From an uncultured Acetatifactor sp. (lineage in GTDB: Bacteria > Bacillota > Clostridia > Lachnospirales > Lachnospiraceae): a DNA stretch of 64,000 nt. This document shows positions 1-8,750 of the stretch, piece after piece. The notes under the pieces are model-generated. The model was not told where the DNA came from and searched no databases. It saw only the letters and a program-made list of their open reading frames with translations. Where the stretch lies: assembly GCA_910583845.1 (NCBI GenBank), contig CAJUAB010000011.1, forward strand, positions 1 through 64,000, given 5' to 3'. Positions within the stretch are counted from its first letter, which is position 1, and the number at the start of each line of letters is the position of its first letter. The position numbers were made by a program, and so were the translations under genes.

Positions 1-15
1 AAGCATCTGGGGACT

Positions 16-43
16 CACCGGCATAGCCGGTGGTTTATTTTTT
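16..43 (+). terminator. Rho-independent terminator of an upstream gene
   Basis: A perfect 7-bp stem (CACCGGC/GCCGGTG) with a three-base loop is followed by GTTTATTTTTT. This is the form of an intrinsic terminator and probably ends a gene lying left of the window. The core GGC-ATA-GCC also occurs in the palindromic element at 47885-47935. Confidence 0.6.
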
Positions 44-61
44 ACTGTGGCACAACAAAGG

Positions 62-85
62 GGAGTCTGGCCAAAGCCAGACTCC
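62..85. repeat. Perfect 10-bp inverted repeat
   Basis: GGAGTCTGGC and GCCAGACTCC flank a four-base loop (CAAA). No T-run follows, so it is not a clear terminator. The stretch 86-228 holds another small hairpin (about 179-197, GGGTTT-CGC-AAACCC) and otherwise nothing recognised. The region could be a relic of a mobile element end, but no transposase remnant is visible. Confidence 0.4.
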
Positions 86-228
86 AGCTGTATCGGAATC
101 CGGCGGTAAATAATTCTTGCGTCTATGAGTGTGCCATGGTAGAATCAATATATCAAAATGAATGCGGGTACTTGCGGACAGGGTTTCGCAAACCCCTGCA
201 AAATCAATTAAGAAGGAGGTAACGGAGC

Positions 229-309
229 ATGTTGATCACGATACAAGGAGCAGTTCAAGTTCATAATGGTGTAGGAAATGCGATTACCTCGGGGATTTCA
301 GTGTACTGA
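229..309 (+). CDS. Possible 26-residue peptide
   Basis: A short ORF starts with ATG eight bases after a strong ribosome binding site (AAGGAGGT, about 212-219) and ends at TGA 307-309. The product has no charged cluster, no Cys and no signal peptide, and is not recognised. The good Shine-Dalgarno is the only support; it could equally be the broken 5' end of a lost gene, since 310-415 shows no convincing continuation in any frame. Confidence 0.3.
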   Translation: MLITIQGAVQVHNGVGNAITSGISVY

Positions 310-415
310 TTCCGTTTCATGGAAGGATATGTCGGGACCTGGCCGTGGCAGATTGCTGCGGCTTTTATTGTTGTACACAAGAATGCTCCGTGGGTTTGGG
401 AAAAAGGAGAGACAA

Positions 416-565
416 ATGCAGATTGTAGATTTTACTGGGAAATATGTAGCGGATGCGCAGTTTGACCAGAAGAATTGTGGAGAGCGCCTGTGGCAGCCCC
501 CAAAGTCCGCAATAAGGCAGCTGAAGCCCTGTGGTAATACTTCGAAAGTGAAAATGGAAAGTTAA
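416..565 (+). CDS. Possible 49-residue protein
   Basis: A short ORF begins at ATG 416 behind AAAAAGGAGAG and stops 18 bases before the next gene. The product is basic and carries two Cys, but matches no family I recognise. The ORF stays open upstream to 278, yet that extension has Arg/Leu-rich composition that looks non-coding. It may be a small protein, or the scar of a decayed gene between the hairpins at the window start and the acetyltransferase at 584. Confidence 0.25.
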   Translation: MQIVDFTGKYVADAQFDQKNCGERLWQPPKSAIRQLKPCGNTSKVKMES

Positions 566-583
566 AGGTAAGGAGAAAAAGGA

Positions 584-1789
584 ATGAGCGAGCAGATCAG
601 GAGAAAAGACAGTTTTGAGATAGTCCCCCTGCCCAGGGAGAAGTGGAAGGGCACGCCCATACCCATGCGGTATTCCACAACGGAATACATGGATGTGGCA
701 ATCGAGCGGACAGAGGAGGGATTTTTGGTGAAGATGGAAAAAAAGCCCTTCGCGGAGCCAGTTACACATACTCCGGAGGAGTATGACTTCCCGGACAGGC
801 TGTATCAGGAGCATTGGGAGAAAGCGTACGCATGGGGGGTTCTGGATGGCGGGGAGATGGTTGCCTGTATTGAGACCTGTCCCGAGGAATGGACCAACCG
901 TCTGATGGTGACGGAATTGTGGGTGCATGAGGGGTATCGCAGGCGGGGAATTGCTCACGCCCTGATGGCGCTGGCAAAGGAACAGGTCCGGCGTGAAAGG
1001 CGGCGGGCGCTGATCCTGGAGACCCAGTCCTGCAATGTGGGGGCCATTGCGTTTTACTTGCAGGAGGGATTTACCTTGACGGGTTTTGACTCCTGCTGCT
1101 ACCAGAATCATGATCTGGAGCGTAAGGAGGTGCGGTTGAATCTGGGAATCCTCTATAATAGAAAGCCGCAGCTTACCCGGGAAGATGTCGAAATCCGGCG
1201 GGAGACGGAAGACGAATTTCATGCTACGGAAGAGATGACCATGCGGGCTTTCTGGAATAAACATCACAGGGGATGCGATGAGCATCTGCTGGTTCACAAG
1301 ATGCGTCTGTCAAAAGATTATGTGCCGGAAATCTCCAGAATAGCCGTAAAGGATGGCAAGGTGATCGGTTGTATTATGTATTGCAGGGCCTGGCTGAAAA
1401 AAGAGGGGGAGACTATGGAAATACTGAATTTTGGCCCCCTGTGCGTGGAACCTCGCTGGCAGGGCACCGGCGTGGGAAAGATGCTGCTTGAGGAGACTGT
1501 CGCGCTGGCCAGGGAGGCCGGATTTGCAGGGATCATCATATATGGAGAACCGGACTATTATCCAAGGAGAGGCTTTGTCACCTGTGACAAGTTGGGAATC
1601 ACCACGGCGGACGGTAAAAACTTTGATGCATTTATGGGATATGAGCTGGTAGAAGGAGCGCTGCAAGCCTTTGGCGGCAGTTTTTATGAATCGGATGTCT
1701 TTTGGAACCTCCCCGCCGAGGAGGTGGAGGCGTTTTCTACACAATTCCCTGCCCTGAAAAAGCAGTATTTTCCAGGGCAGTGGGATTAG
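584..1789 (+). CDS. Two-domain GNAT N-acetyltransferase
   Basis: This 401-residue protein has two GNAT folds. The first (about residues 85-170) shows the acetyl-CoA loop in YRRRGIAHALM, followed by N-x-x-A-x-x-F-Y typical of GNAT strand 5. The second (about 205-345) has WQGTGVGKMLLEE and then the YPRRGF motif seen in YhbS-like enzymes. GNAT proteins move an acetyl group from acetyl-CoA to an amine; the substrate here cannot be read. AGGAG at 571-575 supports ATG 584. It converges with the XRE gene that ends 61 bases downstream. Double GNATs include aminoglycoside and peptide acetyltransferases, so a resistance or modification role is possible but unproven. Confidence 0.85.
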   Translation: MSEQIRRKDSFEIVPLPREKWKGTPIPMRYSTTEYMDVAIERTEEGFLVKMEKKPFAEPVTHTPEEYDFPDRLYQEHWEKAYAWGVLDGGEMVACIETCPEEWTNRLMVTELWVHEGYRRRGIAHALMALAKEQVRRERRRALILETQSCNVGAIAFYLQEGFTLTGFDSCCYQNHDLERKEVRLNLGILYNRKPQLTREDVEIRRETEDEFHATEEMTMRAFWNKHHRGCDEHLLVHKMRLSKDYVPEISRIAVKDGKVIGCIMYCRAWLKKEGETMEILNFGPLCVEPRWQGTGVGKMLLEETVALAREAGFAGIIIYGEPDYYPRRGFVTCDKLGITTADGKNFDAFMGYELVEGALQAFGGSFYESDVFWNLPAEEVEAFSTQFPALKKQYFPGQWD

Positions 1790-1850
1790 AGCGCGGCGAT
1801 ACCGCGGAAGCATGGAGCGGATCAGAGGAGGCGGAGAATAGTCCCGCCGT

Positions 1851-2216
1851 TTAACCTTGCCGTGATTTCTCCGAATCATCGGACAGTTTTAATACCTTGA
1901 TATATTTGATCAGATCCACACGGCGTTCGGGCGTCAACTCAATGACCGTATTTATGAGATCGGAAACCGTATACTCTTCAAGCAGTCGGCTGTCCGTGTC
2001 TTCTATGGGGGCAATGTATTCCGTGCGGCCCAGCAGATAGTCCGTGGATACATGAAAGAACTGGGCGATTTCCCCCAGCGTTTTAAGATCCGGCAAATGG
2101 ATGTCATTTTCGTAGCTGGATATGGCGCTTACGGATATATGAAGATGCGTGGCCAGTTCTTTCTGGAAGACGCCCTGTTCAGAACGCAGATTGTACAGTT
2201 TTTCTCCGAAACTCAT
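1851..2216 (-). CDS. XRE-family transcriptional regulator
   Basis: The 121-residue protein has a Cro/C1-type helix-turn-helix at residues 5-62: LRSEQGVFQKELATHL is the first helix pair and VSAISSYENDIHLPDL the recognition helix and following loop, ending in the usual FFHVSTDYLLGRTE. The C-terminal 55 residues are a charged helical tail and lack a known ligand domain. It lies on the minus strand with AAAAAGGAGCATCC before ATG 2216. It is probably a repressor of itself or of the divergent 2.3-3.5 kb region; an inverted repeat at 2261-2306 sits where an operator would be. Confidence 0.88.
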   Translation of the reverse strand: MSFGEKLYNLRSEQGVFQKELATHLHISVSAISSYENDIHLPDLKTLGEIAQFFHVSTDYLLGRTEYIAPIEDTDSRLLEEYTVSDLINTVIELTPERRVDLIKYIKVLKLSDDSEKSRQG

Positions 2217-2260
2217 ATGGATGCTCCTTTTTCTTTTGTTTTGAGCCCGTTATTGACGTA

Positions 2261-2306
2261 TATATTGTACTGCCTTTTTATAAAGACTGAAATAGGAGTA
2301 CATATA
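2261..2306. promoter_or_regulatory. Candidate operator between XRE gene and divergent transcript
   Basis: TATATTGTACT (2261-2271) and AGTACATATA (2297-2306) form an imperfect inverted repeat 45-90 bases upstream of the XRE start. On the plus strand TTGACG (2253-2258) with TTTATA 18 bases later could be a divergent promoter overlapping it. The dyad is a plausible XRE binding site, but this is inference from position and symmetry only. Confidence 0.3.
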
Positions 2307-2362
2307 TGAAGAAAAAATGGTTTTTTGACAGGAACAATTTTACCAAAACTAAAACCGCATGA
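2306..2362 (+). CDS. Possible 18-residue basic peptide beside XRE gene
   Basis: AGGAG (2295-2299) precedes ATG 2306 by six bases, and the frame runs 18 codons to TGA 2360-2362. The peptide is basic, starting M-K-K-K-W-F-F and ending with repeated T-K. It lies about 24 bases after a possible -10 at 2277-2282. Tiny peptides next to XRE regulators can be signals or leader peptides, but this one has no export signal that I can see and may be chance. The remaining stretch to 2670 contains an A/T-rich promoter region and no other gene. Confidence 0.22.
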   Translation: MKKKWFFDRNNFTKTKTA

Positions 2363-2472
2363 AAGATATAGTGATGCAGCGGAGACATCCCGCAGAAAGC
2401 CGGTTTTCATATTTTTTCATATTTTCGCAAGAATTTTGCAAGGATATCTTGAAGAAGGAGATCTGTACTTTC

Positions 2473-2481
2473 TGATATACT
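2473..2481 (+). promoter_or_regulatory. Extended -10 promoter for the C39-like gene
   Basis: TGATATACT is an extended -10 element (TGn-TATACT) about 190 bases before the start at 2671. No good -35 is present at normal spacing; TTGAAG at 2449-2454 is four bases too far. The leader between has no obvious terminator or riboswitch. Confidence 0.4.
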
Positions 2482-2670
2482 CTTAGACAAGATCAGGAAT
2501 TGCTGAAAATGAATGGGCATGGTGCTTCCGATCCGCCATATTGCAGAAGGCAGAAAATCTTTCTGTAATCAAATGCGGCGCAAAGGACGCACCTTTTGCC
2601 GAAAGGGAGATGTATCCTCCCGATAAGTCATATTGCAGGCAGTTCTTCAAGTCAAGGAGGAAAGGGCAGA

Positions 2671-3489
2671 ATGAATGTGGAACAGCAGAGAAAAAACAGG
2701 ATTCAGGTTGCGAGGAGAAGGCAGCAAAGGCGCGTTTGGAGAGTTTTTTGTGTTTGTCTGGCAACGGCAGCGCTGGGGTTGTTGATTACAGACGCTCTGC
2801 TGCGCCACGGATCAGAGGGGATGGTCCCGGCCGGGAGAAGCGGCAGGCAGAGTATCGGACAGTCCGGACAGGAATACCCGGAGAGTTTGATTGAACTGCT
2901 GGAACTTAACCCGGAGACGGAACAGTTTGTGAGAGATTATTTTCAGAACAGGGACAAGCATCCGGAGATCGACCTGACGGGGGAAGTGACACAGGGAACC
3001 ATACCGCTTTTTCTTCAGTGGGACGAGCGCTGGGGATATGAGACGTATGGCAGTGATATGATGGCTATAACGGGATGCGGCCCTACCTGTCTGTCCATGG
3101 TCCTGTGCGGCCTCAGCGGCGATGCCCGGTGGGACCCTCTGACTCTGGCCCGATATGCGGAGCGGGAGGGGTATTATGTGAAGGGGGCAGGCACTGCCTG
3201 GGACCTGATGAAAACGGGGGCGGAGGATCTGGGGCTGACCTGCCGGGACATTATTTTTGACGCAGACCATATCCTGGATTGGCTGGCAGACGGCAATCCT
3301 GTCATATGCGCCATGCGGCCGGGGGATTTCACCACCACCGGACATTTTATCGTGCTGGCCGGTGTGGATGAGGACGGCAAAGTGGAGGTGTGTGATCCCA
3401 ACAGCCCAGGCAACAGCGAAAGGACCTGGGCTGTGGAGGAGTTGATTCCCCAGATCAAGAATCTATGGGCCTATCAGTTTGTGTCATGA
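2671..3489 (+). CDS. Membrane-anchored C39-like cysteine peptidase
   Basis: The 272-residue product starts with a basic stretch and one membrane helix (about residues 24-44, VFCVCLATAALGLLITDALL), so the rest probably lies outside the cell. The C-terminal 150 residues match the C39_2 papain-like family: QWDERWGY, then the Cys motif GCGPTCLSM (Cys about 136), a His in GHFIVLAGV (about 225) and a DPNSPGN loop carrying the third catalytic-type residue. Such proteins are often cell-wall or peptide-processing hydrolases; the substrate is unknown. Start 2671 is chosen because AAGGAGGAAAGG sits just upstream; the frame is open from 2596 but that extension lacks a ribosome site. Confidence 0.8.
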   Translation: MNVEQQRKNRIQVARRRQQRRVWRVFCVCLATAALGLLITDALLRHGSEGMVPAGRSGRQSIGQSGQEYPESLIELLELNPETEQFVRDYFQNRDKHPEIDLTGEVTQGTIPLFLQWDERWGYETYGSDMMAITGCGPTCLSMVLCGLSGDARWDPLTLARYAEREGYYVKGAGTAWDLMKTGAEDLGLTCRDIIFDADHILDWLADGNPVICAMRPGDFTTTGHFIVLAGVDEDGKVEVCDPNSPGNSERTWAVEELIPQIKNLWAYQFVS

Positions 3490-3543
3490 AAATATCCTTT
3501 GTATTGAACGGACAAAAATCCCCTGTACTTTTTTCCTATATTA

Positions 3544-3552
3544 TGTTATAGT
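3544..3552 (+). promoter_or_regulatory. Extended -10 promoter in the 3490-3781 gap
   Basis: TGTTATAGT is a TGn-TATAGT extended -10 in an A/T-rich patch. It would drive the acetyltransferase at 3782 with a leader of about 220 bases. No terminator for the preceding gene and no RNA element is visible in the rest of this gap. Confidence 0.35.
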
Positions 3553-3781
3553 ATATAAAAAGTGTTCTGACTGTCGGGGTATTGATCCATCGCGTAGGGC
3601 AGATTAGCTTGGATATAAGTATGTAAAAGGACCGGCAGACAGATTGGCTGAATCAAAGGGCGCTGAAAGCAGGGGGAGTGGTGCGAAGCCGCTCCCCTTT
3701 GCCATAGAGATGGCGGGAAAGCATATTTGCATGTGCATATGTGAGAAGGACGCGGAAATTCGGCCGGAGGAAGGAACGGGC

Positions 3782-4255
3782 ATGCAGATCAGAAGAGCAC
3801 AGGAAAATGATGTGGAGGGGATCAACAGACTGTTGTTTCAGGTGCTGGCAGTACACCATGAGGGCAGACCGGATCTGTTCAGGGAAAATGTGAAAAAGTA
3901 TACGGATCAGGAATTGGCGGCGATGATCAGGGATGACAGCCGTCCTGTTTTCGTGGGTGTGGACGAGGCGTCACAGCAGGTGCTCTGCTATGCTTTCTGT
4001 ATGTTTCAGCAGTATAAAGACAGTAATATATTGACAGACATAAAAACACTGTATATAGATGATCTCTGTGTGGAAAAGCAGTGCCGTGGGCAGCGGATCG
4101 GCCGCACGATCTATGAATATGTGCTGGATTTCGCGCGCAGAGAAGGATGCTACAATGTTACATTGAACGTCTGGGCCTGTAACGAACCCGCCAGGCGTTT
4201 TTATGAGAGCTGCGGGCTGGCACCGCAGAAGATCGGAATGGAGAAAATTCTGTGA
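3782..4255 (+). CDS. GNAT family N-acetyltransferase
   Basis: A 157-residue single-domain GNAT. It begins with the usual IRRAQENDVEGINRL entry, has the strand-4 segment TLYIDDLCV followed by the acetyl-CoA pyrophosphate loop KQCRGQRIGRTIYEY (about residues 100-115), and ends with NEPARRFYESCGL. The layout resembles ribosomal-protein or small-molecule acetyltransferases; no substrate can be assigned. ATG 3782 follows GGAGGAAGGAACGGGC and starts exactly at the domain, so the longer open frame from 3644 is not used. It is a stand-alone gene with its own probable promoter. Confidence 0.82.
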   Translation: MQIRRAQENDVEGINRLLFQVLAVHHEGRPDLFRENVKKYTDQELAAMIRDDSRPVFVGVDEASQQVLCYAFCMFQQYKDSNILTDIKTLYIDDLCVEKQCRGQRIGRTIYEYVLDFARREGCYNVTLNVWACNEPARRFYESCGLAPQKIGMEKIL

Positions 4256-4374
4256 GTGGGATGTTTCCGGCGGGCAGAGGGCAGAAATGGGATTATACTA
4301 GGAAACAGCAGAGCGATGATCGTATAAAAAATGCGGAGTGAGTAAGCAGCGCCGCGGAAAAGGGAGGCAGAATC

Positions 4375-6369
4375 ATGCTTGGAAATAGAAAAAGGGCAAT
4401 ACTTTCAGCTATATTGGCTGCGCTGACAGTGCTTCGGGTCTTTCCGGTCCAGGCGCAGACAGAGTGGTACGATGATTCGGATATCGTGCGCGCGGACATC
4501 AGCTATGAAGATATGGAATATGTAGGTTATGACCCCGCATATGCTTATACTCTGATAGAGGAAATGCGTTCCCTGTCCCAGGAGTCCGGCAACGAGGAGC
4601 AGATCAACACAAACTATGACCTGATGGGGATGGAACTGGACAAGATGTACACCCAGCAGGCGCTGAACGAGATCCGGTATTACCGGGATGTGAACAATGA
4701 GGAATATGCCAGCATCGACACTAAGCTGCAGCAGATTTACCGGGATGTGGTGGATCAGTTCTTACAGACGGTGCGGGATGTGCTGTGCTCGGATTACAGG
4801 GATTCTCTGGGGGCGCATATTGATGACGAGGAGATGGTGGAGGATTATCTGGATTACGAGGATATGACCGAGGAATTACAGGCGCTGCTCGATGAGGAGA
4901 ATGCTCTGGAGCAGCAGTATGACCAGGCCAGTATGGCGGAGTACACGGTGACGGTCGGCGGGCAGCAGTGGACGGAGGCAACTTACAACGAGGCCATAGA
5001 GGATCTGACGTGGCGGGAGATGCTGTCCATCAGCACGGCCCTGGATCAGGCAAAAAATGAGGCGATATGTCCCATCTTCCTGGACCTGGTGAAAAACCGC
5101 AATGCCAGGGCGCAGATATACGGGTATGACAATTACGCTGAGTATGCCTATACGGATCTGTACAACAGGGATTATACCATAGAAGAGATCAAGTCCGTGT
5201 ACGCGGCGGTAAAAGAGCATGTTGTCCCTGTGCTGGCGGAGGTGGAGGAGAGAGTCTACGCCGGCAGACTGGACGAACTGCTTTATATGGACTATCTTAC
5301 GGAGGATTATGTCATAGACGTGGTAGGCCGGCATATGGGGGATATTGATCCGGCGCTGGCGGAAGTATATCAGTATATGGTAGATTATCACCTGTATGAT
5401 ATTGACTATGATCCCGGCAAAATGAATGTGGGGTATACCACTACCCTGTATGAATATCAGGAACCGTTTATTTTTAATACCCCGGATTACTCCTATTATG
5501 ACCTGGAGACCATGATCCATGAGTTCGGGCATTACAATGAGGCGTTCCATGCGGGAACTACGCTGATTACCGATGTGACCAACATGGACGTGGCGGAGAT
5601 CCATTCCCAGGGGCTGGAGCTTCTGTATCTGGAGTATGCGGATGACGTGTATGGAGAAGGGCTGGGAGACACGGCGCAACAGATGATTTTATATCAGATC
5701 CTGTATTCCGTGATAGACGGCTGCCTGTATGACGAGTTTCAGAATGCCGTGTTTTCAGCGGATCATGAAATGACGCAGGAGGAGGTCAACCGACTGTTCC
5801 GCAGGCTTTCGGAAGAGTATGGCTATACCTATTATGACGCAGGAGACGCGGCATACGACTGGGTGGATGTGCCTCACACTTTTTCCTCTCCCATGTATTA
5901 TGTCAGCTATGGGACTTCCGCGCTGGCGGCGCTGGATATCTGGACCATCGCGCAGGAGGACCGTCAGGCGGGAATTGACAAATACATGGAACTGACCACG
6001 TACGGTCTGACCACTGCCTACTGTGAACTCCTGGAAAAATGCGGACTTAAGAGCATCTTTGAGGAGGGGACGATCCGGGAGATCGCCCGGGCGGTATCAG
6101 AGTATTCTTCGGCTCTGGCTGAAGAGGAGGCTGAGGAGGACGCGTCCTTCGGAGGATATGACGGGGATGAAGCGTTCAATAATTCCGTGTGGGAGAGATT
6201 TGGCGATGAGCTGACGGACAGGGATCTGCCCGGCACTTTGTTACTGGATCGGATAGATGATTTCCTGGAAATGCACATGCATATCATGTTTGGAGCGCAG
6301 CTGCTTACTGTAGTCACAATTCTGATCATCATAAAAGTGCTGTCCTTCCGGGAGAAGAAAAACAGGTGA
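4375..6369 (+). CDS. Secreted, membrane-anchored M3-family metallopeptidase
   Basis: This 664-residue protein carries the M3 zinc motif HEFGH at about residues 382-386, with a downstream Glu in the next helix region (EIHSQGLELLYLEYADD) as in oligopeptidase F and thimet peptidases. Unlike the cytosolic members it starts with a signal peptide (residues 1-28, cleavage near VQAQ) and ends with a membrane helix (about 638-656) and a basic tail, so it is probably held on the outer face of the membrane. The long N-terminal acidic helical region is normal for M3 enzymes. It likely trims extracellular peptides. GGGAGGCAG precedes ATG 4375. Confidence 0.85.
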   Translation: MLGNRKRAILSAILAALTVLRVFPVQAQTEWYDDSDIVRADISYEDMEYVGYDPAYAYTLIEEMRSLSQESGNEEQINTNYDLMGMELDKMYTQQALNEIRYYRDVNNEEYASIDTKLQQIYRDVVDQFLQTVRDVLCSDYRDSLGAHIDDEEMVEDYLDYEDMTEELQALLDEENALEQQYDQASMAEYTVTVGGQQWTEATYNEAIEDLTWREMLSISTALDQAKNEAICPIFLDLVKNRNARAQIYGYDNYAEYAYTDLYNRDYTIEEIKSVYAAVKEHVVPVLAEVEERVYAGRLDELLYMDYLTEDYVIDVVGRHMGDIDPALAEVYQYMVDYHLYDIDYDPGKMNVGYTTTLYEYQEPFIFNTPDYSYYDLETMIHEFGHYNEAFHAGTTLITDVTNMDVAEIHSQGLELLYLEYADDVYGEGLGDTAQQMILYQILYSVIDGCLYDEFQNAVFSADHEMTQEEVNRLFRRLSEEYGYTYYDAGDAAYDWVDVPHTFSSPMYYVSYGTSALAALDIWTIAQEDRQAGIDKYMELTTYGLTTAYCELLEKCGLKSIFEEGTIREIARAVSEYSSALAEEEAEEDASFGGYDGDEAFNNSVWERFGDELTDRDLPGTLLLDRIDDFLEMHMHIMFGAQLLTVVTILIIIKVLSFREKKNR

Positions 6370-6433
6370 CAGGAGACAGAAGATAACGGAGGCAGAACAT
6401 TTATAATAATGAATAGAAGGGAAAGTTGCGTAG

Positions 6434-6793
6434 ATGAGTTGTCTGGGTAATTTATTGTGGTTTGTGTTTGGCGGGTTTGTGGGCGGTCTTGGCTGGCTGC
6501 TGGCCGGATGTCTGTGGTGCATCACCATTATAGGCGCGCCGATAGGAGTGCAATGCTTCAAATTTGCGTCCATGTCCTTTTTCCCGTTCGGGAAGGAAAT
6601 TCAGTACGGCGGCGGGACCGTGTCCCTGGTGGTAAACATTATCTGGATACTGATTTCAGGAATACCGTTGGCTTTGCATCATCTGGCCTGGGGATGCCTG
6701 TTCTGTATAACTGTCATAGGGATTCCCTTTGGCATGCAGCATTTTAAACTGGCTAAGCTTGCGCTTATGCCTTTCGGGGCAAGCATAGTCTAA
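6434..6793 (+). CDS. YccF-domain inner membrane protein
   Basis: The 119-residue protein is two repeats of the YccF domain. Each has a hydrophobic hairpin followed by C-I-T-(I/V)-I-G-x-P-x-G-x-Q-x-F-K: residues about 29-44 and 91-106. The second repeat is preceded by another hairpin (SLVVNIIWILISGIPLALHH), giving about four membrane segments. YccF proteins are small integral membrane proteins of unknown function. It lies 64 bases after the M3 peptidase and 44 bases before the chemoreceptor; no link between them is evident. Confidence 0.85.
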   Translation: MSCLGNLLWFVFGGFVGGLGWLLAGCLWCITIIGAPIGVQCFKFASMSFFPFGKEIQYGGGTVSLVVNIIWILISGIPLALHHLAWGCLFCITVIGIPFGMQHFKLAKLALMPFGASIV

Positions 6794-6837
6794 AGAGAGA
6801 GGCGGAGTGTTTCACGAGGGAGAAGGAGGGTTCTAAA

Positions 6838-8634
6838 GTGGAAAAGAGAAAAGGGTTTCGAAGTCTGACGGTGATGCTGGTAGCCATTATTTGCGTTCTG
6901 GTATCTATCCCAACCATCGGACTGGCATGTCTGGGTATTGTATACCTGCAAAAATCCATGAACGAGTCGGTGGAGTTGTACGAGGAGTCCATGAACGACG
7001 GGTATTCTACAGAGATTAAGTCCATGGTGCAGGGAGCGATCGCTGTTGTGCAGAGCTATTATGACCGGAGCCAGAGCGGGGAACTGACGGAGGCACAGGC
7101 GAAGGAGATGGCGGCGGAAGCGGTGCGCGCCATGCGCTATCGGGACGACGCTTCCGGTTATATCTGGATAGACGGGGAAGATCATGTATTGGTCATGCAT
7201 CCCATTTTATCAGAGCAGGAGGGGGACAACCGGTATGACCTGACCGATAAGAATGGTGTCAAGGTCACGCAGAATATTGTCTCGACGGCAAAAGCCGGGG
7301 GCGGATACAATGAGTTCTATTTTACAAAGTCGGACGGTGTGACGGTTGCGCCCAAAATTGCCTACAGCGAGATGTTCGAGCCGTGGGGATGGGCAGTTGC
7401 CACAGGAAACTATGTGGACGATATGAACCAGAAGATTGACGGCATGAAGGTAAATATTCAGCGGGATTTTTCGGGTATGCTGATGATTTACGGTGTGGCG
7501 GCAGTGCTTATGCTCGTCGTGGCGCTGTGTATTTCTGCCTGGGGCGGTATCAGGATAACCAAGGGAATCAAACTGGTGGAAGGCCATCTTCGGCAGGCGG
7601 CCAGGGGAGATCTGAGTTTCACCGTCAGGCCGTCTTTGATGAGCCGTGCGGATGAGATCGGAGAAATGGCCCGCTCATTGGAGAATGTGAGGCAGTCCCT
7701 GGCGGGAATGCTTGGCAGCGTGATACATACCGGCGAGACTCTGAATCAGAGCAGCGTGAAATTCAACGAAAAATTTGAGAGCATTTTAGAGAGCATACAG
7801 AATATCAATCTGGCGGTGGAAGATCTGGCACAGGGTGCCACCAATCAGTCCAACGAGACCGAGACCGTAAACGAGAAGATTGCGGAGCTGGGTGGTGTCA
7901 TTGAAGTGGAAAAGGGCGGCGTACACAAATTGGAGGATGCAGTGACCGCCATGGCGGACTATTCTGTGGACGCTTCCAAGAGCATCAAGGAACTGGACCG
8001 CATCACAAAACTGACGATAGAGACCATTGACGTGGTGTCGGAGCAGACAGTCAAAAATAATGATTCCGCGGCAGACATCAATAAGACCATCGAAATCATC
8101 AAGGGATTGGCGGCACAGACCAATCTGCTTTCCTTGAACGCGAGTATAGAGGCGGCCAGGGCCGGCGATGCAGGACGGGGCTTTGCCGTTGTGGCGGAGG
8201 AGATCCGGAATCTTTCGGAGGAATCCTCCAGCAGCGCCAAGGAGATAGAGGAAATCGTGAGGGAACTGGTTGGAAACGTGAAGGTTTCCGTGAGCAAGAT
8301 GCAGGAGGTTACCTCCAATGTGCAAAAGCAGCAGCAGTGTCTTGACGAAACCAGAACGGTGTTCCAGAATCTGGATAAGGAAGTGACGCTGGTGGAAGAG
8401 GTGACAAGAGAGATCGGCAGCCAGACGGAGGTGCTGGATTCGCTGAAACAGATTGTCACGGACTCTGTCAACAGCCTTGCCAGCGTGGTGGAGGAAAATG
8501 CCGCGTCCACAGAAGAAACCAGCGCCAGCATGGCTATCCTGTCCCAGAATATCAGCGAGTGTACCGCGGATACCCAGGGGTTGGTGGATCTGAGCCGACG
8601 TCAGAAAGAGCAGGCAAGCAAGTTCCAGATCTAG
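6838..8634 (+). CDS. Methyl-accepting chemotaxis protein with single Cache domain
   Basis: A 598-residue transmembrane receptor. Helix one is residues 11-33; an extracellular Cache domain of the sCache_2 type follows (about 34-205), with the GYIWIDGEDHVLVMHP core and the FEPWGWAVATGNYVDDM ending. Helix two (about 220-240) leads into a HAMP region and a cytoplasmic signalling coiled coil whose hairpin tip reads AAQTNLLSLNASIEAARAG (about 426-445). It should signal to CheA through CheW; the ligand is unknown, though sCache_2 receptors often bind small organic acids. Start is GTG 6838 behind AGAAGGAGGG. No other chemotaxis genes occur nearby. Confidence 0.93.
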   Translation: MEKRKGFRSLTVMLVAIICVLVSIPTIGLACLGIVYLQKSMNESVELYEESMNDGYSTEIKSMVQGAIAVVQSYYDRSQSGELTEAQAKEMAAEAVRAMRYRDDASGYIWIDGEDHVLVMHPILSEQEGDNRYDLTDKNGVKVTQNIVSTAKAGGGYNEFYFTKSDGVTVAPKIAYSEMFEPWGWAVATGNYVDDMNQKIDGMKVNIQRDFSGMLMIYGVAAVLMLVVALCISAWGGIRITKGIKLVEGHLRQAARGDLSFTVRPSLMSRADEIGEMARSLENVRQSLAGMLGSVIHTGETLNQSSVKFNEKFESILESIQNINLAVEDLAQGATNQSNETETVNEKIAELGGVIEVEKGGVHKLEDAVTAMADYSVDASKSIKELDRITKLTIETIDVVSEQTVKNNDSAADINKTIEIIKGLAAQTNLLSLNASIEAARAGDAGRGFAVVAEEIRNLSEESSSSAKEIEEIVRELVGNVKVSVSKMQEVTSNVQKQQQCLDETRTVFQNLDKEVTLVEEVTREIGSQTEVLDSLKQIVTDSVNSLASVVEENAASTEETSASMAILSQNISECTADTQGLVDLSRRQKEQASKFQI

Positions 8635-8706
8635 CGGTATTATTCCTTATGTACGAGGACGGATTCCCCGCAGGGTCTTGCTTCGGGGACTTCGGGGAAG
8701 GCGGAT

Positions 8707-8742
8707 ATAGGTGTTTTCGATGTCTCGGAAGCACCTATTTTG
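8707..8742 (+). terminator. Probable terminator after the chemoreceptor gene
   Basis: ATAGGTG and CACCTAT form the base of a hairpin that is extended by TTTCGA/TCGGAA around a TGTC loop; TTTTG follows. The T-run is short, so termination may be partial. Confidence 0.45.
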
Positions 8743-8750
8743 CTATTTGT

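Noticed and set aside
1..228. Insertion sequence end
   Set aside because: Hairpins are present, but there is no transposase fragment or target duplication that I can see, so only the terminator and inverted repeat are listed.
365..1297. 310-codon minus-strand ORF opposite the two-domain GNAT gene
   Set aside because: It is antisense to a clear acetyltransferase, has no family motifs and its composition (Leu, Pro, His rich) is typical of a shadow frame.
2213..2410. 65-codon minus-strand ORF upstream of the XRE gene
   Set aside because: It overlaps the XRE start and promoter region, has no ribosome site of note and no recognisable sequence.
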